Of a stretch of DNA of 54,653 bases, positions 5,527-15,300 are shown piece after piece. The notes under the pieces are model-generated. The model was given only the letters and a program-made list of their open reading frames with translations. It searched no databases and was not told the DNA's origin. The stretch comes from a virus. The stretch spans positions 1 to 54,653 of IMG/VR virus record IMGVR_UViG_3300021368_000936; one strand, 5' to 3'. Both the position numbers and the translations under genes were made by a program. Every line of letters starts with the position of its first letter. Position 1 is the stretch's first letter.

Positions 5527-5563
5527 AGGGGCGGGGGGACAGTTAATGCCCCCTTGCCCCCCT
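5527..5563 (+). terminator. very GC-rich hairpin at the end of the small-gene block
   Basis: AGGGGCGGGGGG (5527-5538) can pair with C-rich runs at 5549-5553 or 5557-5563. No T run follows, so it may act as a transcript end or an RNA-stability structure rather than a classical intrinsic terminator. Confidence 0.5.
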
Positions 5564-5632
5564 AGCGCCCCCGCGCCGAGCGATCCCAAAAAAGTACCTT
5601 CTTTCTAACCTACAAACGTTTCCAGACGAGCG

Positions 5633-5639
5633 ATAAATA
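5633..5639 (+). promoter_or_regulatory. late promoter element ATAAATA
   Basis: GATAAATATT matches the T4-type late -10. The leader that follows can fold: GGGAAA (5646-5651) with TTTCCC (5684-5689), and TCGAG (5652-5656) with CTCGA (5669-5673). Confidence 0.6.
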
Positions 5640-5717
5640 TTAAGAGGGAAATCGAGAAATCAAAACAACTCGAAAATAAAAAATTTCCCAGGTATCAAAC
5701 GCCCTCAAAAGTCGATC

Positions 5718-5957
5718 ATGAAACACAAAGTAACTTACAGAACGCCTAACGGCGTATTGCAGGAAACCATGTTTGATCAATTTGATGAATTTTGTGACAA
5801 CATGGAGGACGTAGCAGCACAATATTACCAGGGACTGAAAGAACCTGGAGATGTCAACATTGAATCAGTATTAGACGATGGAACAACAAGAGGAGAGAAA
5901 GTTTCATTCGATGGAAGAACTGAATTCCTATCTGAGCAACATGAAGCTGATGTATAG
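5718..5957 (+). CDS. hypothetical late protein (79 aa)
   Basis: First gene after a late promoter. The product is acidic (VLQETMFDQFDEFCDNMEDV) with beta-like ends and no membrane segment. No family is recognised. It shares its late unit with the PAAR-like gene, so a virion or assembly role is possible but not shown. Confidence 0.55.
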   Translation: MKHKVTYRTPNGVLQETMFDQFDEFCDNMEDVAAQYYQGLKEPGDVNIESVLDDGTTRGEKVSFDGRTEFLSEQHEADV

Positions 5958-6063
5958 ACCTCCTGGTGGGGACTATATGCTTCTGACAGACTATCTGAAC
6001 ACCATAGAAGAACGCTTAAGGAGGTTGGAAGGTGGCACAACTAGTAATACCGACAACGGTTGA
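5911..6063 (+). CDS. small coiled-coil hypothetical protein (about 50 aa)
   Basis: The C-terminal part, GDYMLLTDYLNTIEERLRRL, is a clear amphipathic helix suited to oligomerisation. The start is uncertain: ATGs at 5878, 5911, 5941 and 5950 are in frame and none has a strong Shine-Dalgarno; 5911 limits the overlap with the previous gene. The end overlaps the PAAR-like gene. Confidence 0.45.
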   Translation: MEELNSYLSNMKLMYRPPGGDYMLLTDYLNTIEERLRRLEGGTTSNTDNG

Positions 6064-6397
6064 TACAACGTCAACAGACGGCAATTGTACGTATCCTGCT
6101 AAGCCTCTCGAAGGACAACCGATTGTCTCACCGAACATTACGATTGGTGGACAACAGGTAAAGTTCTATACTGCTTCGACACCTCCTGCCACTGTAGAGG
6201 GTGTGAAGGTAAATCCACTTATTCCAGCACCATGCCAACCAGGGGTGAGAGTTATTCAAGCAACAGTAAATACTACTGTGTTCTTTAATAATCAATTGCC
6301 AGCGGTAGCAGGGGACCAAGCATCAATGGCAGGTAGTCCTAGACCACTAGTTGGTCCATACGGTCCAGCAACAGTGTTAATTGGCAGTTCTGGATGA
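6032..6397 (+). CDS. PAAR-like tail spike tip protein
   Basis: PAAR proteins cap the central spike of contractile tails (gp5.4 in T4). The 121-residue product has their layout: short beta repeats with SPNITIGGQQVKFYTAS, an NTTVFFNNQLPAVAGD strand pair, and a Gly/Pro-rich end with GSPRPLVGPYGPATVLIGSS. Metal-binding Cys or His are less obvious than in canonical members; two Cys are present (near residues 19 and 69). The GTG start is well supported by AAGGAGG upstream. Being in the first late unit before gp25 suits a baseplate component. Confidence 0.7.
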   Translation: MAQLVIPTTVDTTSTDGNCTYPAKPLEGQPIVSPNITIGGQQVKFYTASTPPATVEGVKVNPLIPAPCQPGVRVIQATVNTTVFFNNQLPAVAGDQASMAGSPRPLVGPYGPATVLIGSSG

Positions 6398-6403
6398 TTA
6401 TGG

Positions 6404-6409
6404 TATAAT
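6404..6409 (+). promoter_or_regulatory. TATAAT -10 with AAGTCAA leader
   Basis: GTATAATATGAAAGTCAACT resembles the host-type promoter blocks at 2981 and 3308, including AAGTCAA a few bases after the -10. It precedes the gene at 6432. Confidence 0.45.
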
Positions 6410-6431
6410 ATGAAAGTCAACTGAGGTTATT

Positions 6432-6578
6432 ATGGCAAGAGCAAAAGTCGGACTGAGTGGTCAGAAACTGATCGAGGCTACTCCCAAATCTACCCGTCAG
6501 GGTATGGGGAAGAACACGAAGTATGCTGCCACTAGCAGAAACAAAGCAAAGAAGAAGTATCGTGGACAAGGTAAGTGA
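6432..6578 (+). CDS. small basic protein conserved in cyanophages (48 aa)
   Basis: The product starts MARAKVGLSGQKLIEATPKS and ends in a Lys-rich KAKKKYRGQGK. I recall short basic proteins of this exact style (KVGLSG...ESTPK...RGQG) from other cyanophage genomes, without a function. Its charge suggests DNA or RNA contact. It overlaps the next gene. Confidence 0.6.
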   Translation: MARAKVGLSGQKLIEATPKSTRQGMGKNTKYAATSRNKAKKKYRGQGK

Positions 6579-7080
6579 AGTAAGAGAATGGATTAAGCAT
6601 GTTTCTATGAAGCGTGGGGAACTTGGTGGGTATGCCATATGTCCCTACGCTTTTTCTGCGTCTGTTCGTATAGAGGAACGCGCTCTGAGCGAGGTGACTC
6701 TGATAGAAGGCGCGGATGTAACCGTTTTTATTGTTGGAGACTGTAGCGTTGCTGCTATGATGGCAACCGTTGATACTCTTAATATGATGTATAGAGATCA
6801 TATATGGTTAGACGACCATAAAGACGAACCAACGTTTATAAACGGCGTTCAAAGTAATTTTGGTAAAGATAATCTTATTTTGTGTCAGCGCCGAGATAAA
6901 TTACTAGAGGCGAGACAAAAGCTTCATAAAACCGACTATTATAGTCATTGGCACCAAGAAATGTACGAGAGGATCATCCATGGCAAATTCACCAGTAGAC
7001 AAGAGCAAACAGTTCGTCGAATCTGGAATGACACTCATAACGGATCAAGCAGCGGACAAATGGTTGAAGATGTATTGTGA
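6523..7080 (+). CDS. hypothetical protein (up to 185 aa)
   Basis: A coherent sequence with motifs RGELGGYAICPYAFSASVRI and a strand DVTVFIVGDCSVAAMMATVD. The GYAICPYA block has a CPYA/CPFA look seen in DUF1415-like proteins, a weak hint only. The start is uncertain: ATG 6523 overlaps the previous gene by 56 bases, GTG 6562 would reduce that to 17. The last 101 bases overlap the next gene in another frame. Confidence 0.55.
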   Translation: MLPLAETKQRRSIVDKVSEVREWIKHVSMKRGELGGYAICPYAFSASVRIEERALSEVTLIEGADVTVFIVGDCSVAAMMATVDTLNMMYRDHIWLDDHKDEPTFINGVQSNFGKDNLILCQRRDKLLEARQKLHKTDYYSHWHQEMYERIIHGKFTSRQEQTVRRIWNDTHNGSSSGQMVEDVL

Positions 7081-7153
7081 ACGTAATGATAGAAAGAAGT
7101 TAGCGAACTTCCTTAGTCAAGCAGAATGGGACGATGGTTTTGTTGGGAAGTAA
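6980..7153 (+). CDS. small hypothetical protein (57 aa)
   Basis: The frame from ATG 6980 (MANSPVDKSKQFVESGMTLI, then a DKWLKMYCERNDRKKLANFL helix) looks like a genuine small phage protein, with its stop just before the gp25 late promoter. It overlaps the end of the previous gene by 101 bases. No family is recognised. Confidence 0.55.
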   Translation: MANSPVDKSKQFVESGMTLITDQAADKWLKMYCERNDRKKLANFLSQAEWDDGFVGK

Positions 7154-7154
7154 G

Positions 7155-7161
7155 ATAAATA
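7155..7161 (+). promoter_or_regulatory. late promoter element ATAAATA before gp25
   Basis: GATAAATAG lies 19 bases before the gp25 ATG and directly after the previous stop. It probably drives the whole gp25-gp6-giant unit. Confidence 0.65.
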
Positions 7162-7179
7162 GTCAATAAAACTGTCTTC

Positions 7180-7572
7180 ATGCCTGAATTCCAGACATTT
7201 AAGGATTTCAACATCAACTTTAAGCCTCATCCTGTAACAGATGACTTACAAGTTGTAAAAGATAGTGCAGACATCAAACAGTCTATTAAGAGTCTCTTAT
7301 TGACCCGAAAGGGTGAGAGACTCTTTAATTCTGATTTGGGAACTGCTCTAGCGGATTTATTGTTCGAACCTTTGGATTTTGGTACGGCAGCGATCATACG
7401 AGATGAGATTTATGAAGTCATCAATAAGTATGAACAGAGAATTGAAATTCGTGAACTGAATGTTGATACTAACTTTGATGATAATGGTTATGACATTAAT
7501 TTAGAATACTCGATTCGTGGTAGAGCGGATCTACAAACAAACATCGAATTCTTCCTAGAGAGCACTAGATAA
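7180..7572 (+). CDS. 25: baseplate wedge protein gp25
   Basis: gp25 is the small lysozyme-fold wedge subunit that joins gp6 at the base of the sheath and starts sheath polymerisation. The 130 residues match the family in length (T4 132) and in its central signature: LLTRKGERLFNSDLGTALAD followed by LLFEP near residues 46-70, then an NKYEQRIEI strand. It acts in the virion baseplate and has no enzymatic activity. It is directly followed by gp6, as expected. Confidence 0.93.
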   Translation: MPEFQTFKDFNINFKPHPVTDDLQVVKDSADIKQSIKSLLLTRKGERLFNSDLGTALADLLFEPLDFGTAAIIRDEIYEVINKYEQRIEIRELNVDTNFDDNGYDINLEYSIRGRADLQTNIEFFLESTR

Positions 7573-7574
7573 CC

Positions 7575-9380
7575 ATGGCGTCATACGTACAAGTATCAAA
7601 CTTAGACTTTCAAGACATTAAGACTGCTCTCAAGGAATATTTGAGAGCACAGTCTGACTTTACGTCGTATGACTTCGAAGGATCGTCAATGAGTGTCCTA
7701 TTGGACATTCTTGCTTATAATACGTATTATACAGCGTTCAACGCCAACATGGTGGTGAACGAACTGTTCCTGGACTCAGCAACCCTCAGGGACAACGTTA
7801 TTGCCCTTGCCAAGCAGTTAGGGTATAGACCCAAGTCAAAGGTCGCTCCAGAGGCACGGGTGACCTTCTCTGTGACCTATCCTGGTGCTTCTCCAAAAGT
7901 ATCTGTACTACAGAAGGGAACAGGTTTCACAACTGTATTCAATGATACACTATATTCTTATGTAACAGTTGATGACCAGTCGGTGCCTGTGGAAAACGGC
8001 GTTGCTTACTTTGATGGCATCCCTATCTATGAAGGAACCCTGATTACCAGCACTTATGTTGTCAATACCTCTCTACCCTCCCAGAGGTTCATTATTCAGA
8101 ACCCAGGCGTCGATACTAGTTCTGTAAGGGTAAAGGTATACGAGAGTGCTCAATCGACCTCCTACGCCGTTTACGACTATGCTGAGAACATTCTCAATGT
8201 AGACTCCCAGTCCAAAGCATTCTTCCTTGATGAAGTAGAGGATGAGCGTTATGAATTGTTCTTTGGTGATGGAGTTCTAGGCAGCAAACTCGACAATGGT
8301 AACAAGATCGAGATTACATACCTAGTTACTAATGGTGCTGACACCAATGGAGCGAAGAGCTTTACCTTTAATGGTGTCATTACTGATAAGTTTAGCAACA
8401 CTGGATTCGTCTATAACGTTTCTGTCAACTCTTCAGCAACCGTAGCAGCAAATGGTGGTGCTGGTATCGAGTCGATCTCCAAGATCAAATACAACGCTCC
8501 AAAGTATTTCAGCACTCAAGACCGTGCTGTTACTGCTAATGACTATGGCAGCATTGTAAGAAACATCTATCCTGCTATCTCGGACATCATCACGTTTGGT
8601 GGTGAAGAGGATGATCCACCAGAATACGGCAAAGTAAAGATTGTCATCAAACCAGAAAACGCCAGTTTCTTGTCTTCTACTACAAAGAAGAACATTGTAG
8701 ACAAGATGAGAGAGTATATGGTTGCTTCTGTCACTCCAGAGATCATTGACCCCTCTATTCTCTATATTGAGGCAACTAGTGCCATCTATTACAACACTTC
8801 AGTAACTACAGAGAAACCCGAAGAGATTAGAAACAAAGTTATCTCAGGAATCAATTCTTACCTGGCACAATCTACGGTAGAGAAGTTCAACGGCAAGTTC
8901 CGTTATAGTAAGTTTGTATCAACTATTGACAATAGTGATCGCTCTATTTCCTCTAATGCCACGACGATTATGATGAGGAAGGATTTCTATCCTCAGATCA
9001 ATTCTACGTCATTCTATGAGGTTTGTTATCAGAATGAATTTGATGAACCTTGTGATGGTCCAACCCTGATGTCTACAGGGTTTAAAGTCACTGAGTTCCC
9101 TTCATACACAGTGTATTTTGAAGATAGGGATGGCATAATCGTCCTATATAGATTAGACAGTTTGACTGGCGAAAAAATCACATTGAACGATTCTATTGGA
9201 ACCGTTGATTATGTGAAAGGTGAGATCAAATTGTATGATGTAACTATCATCCAAGGTAGTTTCAGTGATAATAAAATTGAAATTCGTGTCAAACCCAAGT
9301 CGAATGATATTAATGCTTCTAGAGAACTATATCTAGATGTTGATGTAACTAAGAGTAAATTCACGGTATACCCAGAGTAA
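7575..9380 (+). CDS. 6: baseplate wedge protein gp6
   Basis: gp6 is the backbone of the baseplate wedge and forms the inner ring (baseplate J-like family). The N-terminus YLRAQSDFTSYDFEGSSMSV is followed by LLDILAYNTYYTAFNANMVV and a LRDNVIALAKQLGYRP helix, all hallmark gp6 segments. Residues about 300-430 carry the J-like core (TANDYGSIVRNIYPAISDII). The 601 residues are near T4's 660. The start lies two bases after the gp25 stop. Confidence 0.93.
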   Translation: MASYVQVSNLDFQDIKTALKEYLRAQSDFTSYDFEGSSMSVLLDILAYNTYYTAFNANMVVNELFLDSATLRDNVIALAKQLGYRPKSKVAPEARVTFSVTYPGASPKVSVLQKGTGFTTVFNDTLYSYVTVDDQSVPVENGVAYFDGIPIYEGTLITSTYVVNTSLPSQRFIIQNPGVDTSSVRVKVYESAQSTSYAVYDYAENILNVDSQSKAFFLDEVEDERYELFFGDGVLGSKLDNGNKIEITYLVTNGADTNGAKSFTFNGVITDKFSNTGFVYNVSVNSSATVAANGGAGIESISKIKYNAPKYFSTQDRAVTANDYGSIVRNIYPAISDIITFGGEEDDPPEYGKVKIVIKPENASFLSSTTKKNIVDKMREYMVASVTPEIIDPSILYIEATSAIYYNTSVTTEKPEEIRNKVISGINSYLAQSTVEKFNGKFRYSKFVSTIDNSDRSISSNATTIMMRKDFYPQINSTSFYEVCYQNEFDEPCDGPTLMSTGFKVTEFPSYTVYFEDRDGIIVLYRLDSLTGEKITLNDSIGTVDYVKGEIKLYDVTIIQGSFSDNKIEIRVKPKSNDINASRELYLDVDVTKSKFTVYPE

Positions 9381-9386
9381 GATTAG

Positions 9387-12300
9387 ATGGCAGCCAAGAA
9401 GAGAAGGTTATCGTCCCTGATCGAGTCACAACTCCCAGGGTTTATCCAGTATGAGTACGAAAATTTCTCGAAGTTCGTAGAAAAGTATTACGAACAGCAG
9501 GAGTCTGCTGGTCAACCGTTGGATATTGTCTCTAATCTAAATCAGTATAGAGATATCAATTTTTATGAAAAGAACCTACTAAATCAACAATCTACACTAT
9601 CTGGTTCTATTGCTGCTGACGCTAGTTCTTTTGAGGTGGCACGTGATGGGGATTCCTTCCCTGAAGAGAACGGTTATGTTCAAATTGGTGACGAGATTCT
9701 ATTTTATCAGACTAGAAGCGGCAATGTTTTTAGTGAAGTCTCTAGAGGTGTAAGTGGTAACACCACCCTAGGAGATTTGTATACCAAGTCAGCATTCGTT
9801 ACAACTGCTGCTGTCCCACATTATCAAGGTGATGTTGTAAGAAACATCAGTAATCTATTTCTATATGCTCTAGTTAAGGAATTTGAGAAGACATATCTGT
9901 CTGAATTCCCAGAAGCATATCTCAAAGAGGGTGTCGATAAAAGATCCCTAATTAAAAATATTTCTTCGTTCTACAAGGCAAAGGGCACCGACAAGTCGAT
10001 CAAGTTCTTGTTTAACGCTATCATTACTGATGATCCACTAGATGTACCTGAGGTTGTCAAACCAAAGAACTACACACTTAAGGCATCTGTATCAGATTGG
10101 ACTAAAAACTATTCACTAAAGGTAAAAGTAAACACTGGTGATGTATTCAGTCTAATTGGTGAGCGTATCACCCAAGAGATTGATGGTTACGATAAAGGCA
10201 TTGAGTTTGCTCAGGCAGTTGTTGATAATGTCATCTCTATTGGTAGTGATGGTCAAGAAGACTTGTACGAGGTTATTCTAGAACCATCTACAGTCAATGG
10301 TCAGTTCCAAGTTTCTGGTAGAACTGAAACTACTGTCATATTGTCTGCCACTGCTACTAGTAATGATACAATCACTGTCAAGTCTACAATGGGATTTCCC
10401 AAGACGGGCAAGATTCTAGTTGGTGATGAAGTTATTACATATAAGGACAAAACTGTTAATCAGTTTATTATCGATCAACGTCTTGGTCCTATCAGAAACC
10501 ACAATATCGGTAAGAGCGTATTCCGTTATTCTACTATCACTGGTGGTGATGTAAAGATCACTACACTAGGTTTGTTGTACAACCTATTGCCATCCGAGCA
10601 AGCACCATATTCTGTTCGTGGTGATATGGTCCAAGTTGGAGACGCTGGTTTCCAAACTAATGATCCTATTATCTTCGATACTATTCTAGGAAGGAATAGA
10701 TGGAGAATCAATGAATCTCCATCGACTCAAACTGTTCAGATCAAAGGAGTCACTAAACAGTTCGTCGGTGATGTAGGAGCAGTGTTTGAGGATGACCAAT
10801 ACTATTATATTGCCTCTTCTTCATATCCTTCTGGAAATATTCTTGTAGATACTCAGTATGGCGAGAATCTACTAGACCAAAAGCACCTAAAACTAATTCG
10901 TAAGCAACCTGTAACCACCACAGAAGTATATGAAACTTCTAATAGAGATGTTGGTATTTTCATTGATGGTGTTCCTGCTTTGGGATACAAATCTGATGAA
11001 TTCGTCAAGCAAGGTGCTATTGAGTCGGTAACTGTTGAGAACAGAGGATTCTCTTACGCTAACCCACCATTTATTCTTGTCAATGAGCAACCTGGCAAAG
11101 CAAGGTGTACACTCAATGGTAATGTTCTAAATGAAATTGAAATTCTAACTACAGAAAACTTTGATGACGATCCTGCTATCAGAATCACTTCTGGTGAAGG
11201 GGCAGTTCTAGAACCAGTAATTACTGCTGGTGCTATTACTAGCATGAATGTCATTAATGCTGGTAGATACTATTCTACACCACCAGTCATTCGTATCGTA
11301 GACCAACTTGGTAAAGGTAACTTTGCTGAGTTTGAAGCAATTCTTGATTCTGATGGTAGTATTAGTGAAGTCAAAAAGATTTCTAAAGGTAGATTCTACA
11401 CTAGAGGATATACTAACGTTTTTGTTGAATCAGTTGGCAAGGGTGCTGTTGCTTCGGCAAAAATCAAGCGTTGGGTATATAACCGCTACGAGCAGATCAA
11501 AAATAATGTAGATAGCAGCAATGGCACAGTATTTGCTAACTACAACCCATTGAGAGATTATGGTTATGCTTATGTTGCTAATCCAGTTAATGCTAGAAAG
11601 AAAGCATATTCTAGTGACAGTGCTTATAATGCCAACTTGATCAATGAGAATATCCACTCTCCTATTATTGGTTATGCCTATGATGGCAATCCAATCTATG
11701 GACCAATTGGATACAGCGATCCTGTAGATACTGGTTCTTCTCTAACAAAACTTGCTAGTGGTTATGATCTTAAAGGTTCGAGACCAAATGGTCCTGATAC
11801 TGGTAAGTATCCACTCGGTACATTTATTGATGACTATCAGTGGGTTCCTAGTGTAAACTCTGGCAAAACTGAACTAGATCAGAACAATGGTAGATTCTGT
11901 GTAACACCAGAATATCCAAATGGTACATACGCTTACTTCATTACTGTAGACTCTAATGAAGTTCCTCAGTTCCCATATCTTCTTGGTAAGAACTACTATT
12001 CACTGCCAGTAGATTCTAACTACAATTCTAATATTTCTCAGGATGATATTCCTGTAGGGTTGAAAGCACTCAGATCTAGTCTATCTGAAAGTAATGGTAG
12101 TGAGTTCGGTGCTTTGATTCAAGATGTCAAAAAAGGTAATATCTCTTCTGGTTACGTAGAATCTTCTACTGATAACTTCTCTCCTGGTAACACTGTATAC
12201 TTAAACAATACCAAAACTGATGGTGGCGGTGCTGTTGTCAATGTAGATCGTGTTACAGGTGTTGATGTTTCGTCGATTGAATGTACTCAGACAAAAGCAA

Positions 12301-15300
12301 CACAAATTAAAATTCAAGAAAGTGGATATTTGTTCGCTGGAGATGAAATTAGTCAGACAGGAGAAGATGGTGGCATCATTGCTACTGGAGATCTTATTGG
12401 TGATGTATTCAATGCCAGTGAATTAGTTCTCAGGAATGTTAATGGAACATTTAACACAACTAGACCTATTGATTCCGAAACTATTGTTGTAACTCTAGTT
12501 TTGGATTCTGACGCCAACTTTACTGCTGGCGCTACGATGAGATTGACTAATGATGACAATGAAGATCAAGCGACTGGCGAAATCTTAGAAAGTACAAGCA
12601 GACAGAACTCTGTTAAGGTAAAGGTAACTAGTAATGCCAATTTCTTTGTTACATCTAATTATTACCTAAGAAGTTCTAACCTCAGTGATAGCAACCGTGT
12701 AGAGATTATTTCTATCAACTCACTAAGCACAGGTCTAAATCCATTCTCTGTAAATGAGAACATTGCTATTGCTACTACCACAACCAATCACAATCTAGGA
12801 GCAGGCGATCAAGTAGTTGTAGATATTCTACCAGATGACGCTTCTACCGAAACCGAGTATTATGTAAGAAAGCGTTTGTATCAAACTGCTACTGCTTTAC
12901 AACCACAGCACAACTCTACTATTACTGATCCTGGTATTGGTAGTGCTGATGTTTTGAATAGTGGTCTTGGTTATACTGCCGACACTTATTATGAGGTTGA
13001 ACTAATTTTTGTGGATTCTACCCAAGCAAGGCCTGGTGTGGGTCTACCTGGGGATGCTGGTAATGCTTTGGCAACTATTGATGTATCCAATCCACAAGGT
13101 CTAGGATCTGGTGGTGTTGGATCTATTTTGATTACTACTAAGGGTAAAGGATATCGGAAAGGCGATCGTCTAACAGTTTCTGATGCTGCCCTACAAAGGT
13201 CTGTTGGTGAATCTAGACCAGATAGATTGATTCTGGAAGTAGATCATGTTGGATTTGCTTATAGCAATACTGTTCTTAAACTAACTAACGTAAACAATCT
13301 ATCTCAGGAAGATTTCATTCAGATTGGTCCAGAAGTTCTTAAGGTTACTGCTGTTGATACTACTACTGATGAAGTTACTGTTGAAAGAGGACAGCAAGGT
13401 ACAACTCCAACCAATCATTACGATGGTGCTACCGTAACACTAAAAGATGGATTCTATAGATTTAGTGATGACTTTAGACCATTCGGTGATGATATCACTA
13501 AACCATATCTCAATCAGTACAATTCTGAAACTCATGTAATTGATGTTTCATATGATTACAATGCCAATCAACCACAGGTATTGTCTAACAGTTCATCGTT
13601 CTTCGATAGCTCTATTCCACAGAAACTAGTTCAGTTTAAAACTGTTGAGGAAGAAGCATTCAAACTTGAGTTTTCCACAGACAATACAAATTTCCAAATC
13701 AATCCTGTTCTTGATGTTCAGAAGTATTACAAATATACTTTTGATGTTAGTCACTTCTCGATGCTTGACACATATCTAGATTTTTCATCTAGTGCTAACT
13801 ATAATATCTTTACTGAAGAAAAAGAGACTAGTGGTATTGCTCCTGGTAATGCTGGTGCTTTTGTGTCCATTAAATTGGGATTTGGACCTGCTATCTCTAC
13901 GAATACTTATCAAGAAAGAAGAGCAATTAATTTCCAGAACTACTTCTACTTTATTAAGGTATCTCCTAATGTAGACACTAGTGGTTCTTATCTAAGGATT
14001 ATTGACGATCCATTGACAGGAATCAAGAATGTCTTGTACAGCACAGAAACCAAGTTTGTTTATGGGGTCAATGAAACTCCAGCATACGATGGTAGTGGTA
14101 CAATGTCGTATATTACTAGCGCCAGACTTGCTGAAGGTAACATCCACTCTGTCAAAGTAGTCAACACTGGTGAGGGATATGCTAAGATTCCTACTGTATA
14201 TGGTGTCCAACCAACTGCTGTAAACGAAGCATTTGTTGATCCTGTATGGGATCCTGTTCTACAGGTTGTTACTGGTTTTAATATCACGGATCAAGGTGGT
14301 GGTTATTCTAAACCAGTTGTCTTGTTAACAGACACTGATGGCATCAAATATGAGTATGAGTGTAGTCATCTAAACGGTAAACTCAGTCAAGTTGCTGTAT
14401 TGAAGCAAGGCAGTGGATTTACATATAAACCAACAGCAAAAATCATTGAATCTGATGTAAAGATCTATCTAGAGTCTAACAACATTGGTTTGCCACAAAA
14501 TGTCAAGATCAATAATCCTGGTCGTGGTTTTAATGCTGACAAATCTCAGTTGGGTTCTTACGAATCTCCAACAACATTTGTTCTAAGAAACATTAGTGAT
14601 CGATTCTTCTCTGGTGAGAAAATTAGACAGTTGACAACAAATGCTACTGCTGTTGTTGCTCAAGATGGTTTTAGAGAGGGAAGCAACCTGCTGAAAGTCG
14701 TTGCTATCACTGGGGTTTTCGATAGTGGTAGTGAGATTACTTCTGTTCTTGGTGGCAGAACCGCTACACTGTATGCTCAGTTGTCTACAGAGTTTGAACC
14801 TGATATCAGGTCTTATGTAGACAATTTTGGATACTATACTTCTGATAGAGGTAAACTTAGTAATGCTAACCAGCGTCTACAAGACTCTTTCTTCTATCAA
14901 GACTATTCTTATGTAATTAAGTCGAAGACTTCTATTACTGAGTGGAGAGACCTAATTAAGAAGACTACTCACCCAGCTGGATTCCAGATGTTTGGTGAGA
15001 TGGTTGTTGAGAGTCAAGGTGAGGCACCAATGCCTACCACTCAACCATCGCTTAATTATGTTAGCACGATTGAACTACCACCTGTACAGATTACATCTCT
15101 AACTTCATCCAAACTTGTTACTGTTATTCAACAGAAATTAGAGCAACTCAAAGTAGAAGAGGGTCGTGGTTCTATTTCTATCGATACGTTTGATGCTACT
15201 GAGACGGTTACTTACAATGTAAGTCTTTCTCCTGCTTTTGATGGTACGTTCGATCTATCTACAGGCAACTTGGTTGGTAACACCGAGTTTACTCTAATTG

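Noticed and set aside
13671-13679. Another TTTTCCACA inside the gp7-position giant
   Set aside because: It is single and within coding sequence; taken as background. It shows that one box alone is not informative.
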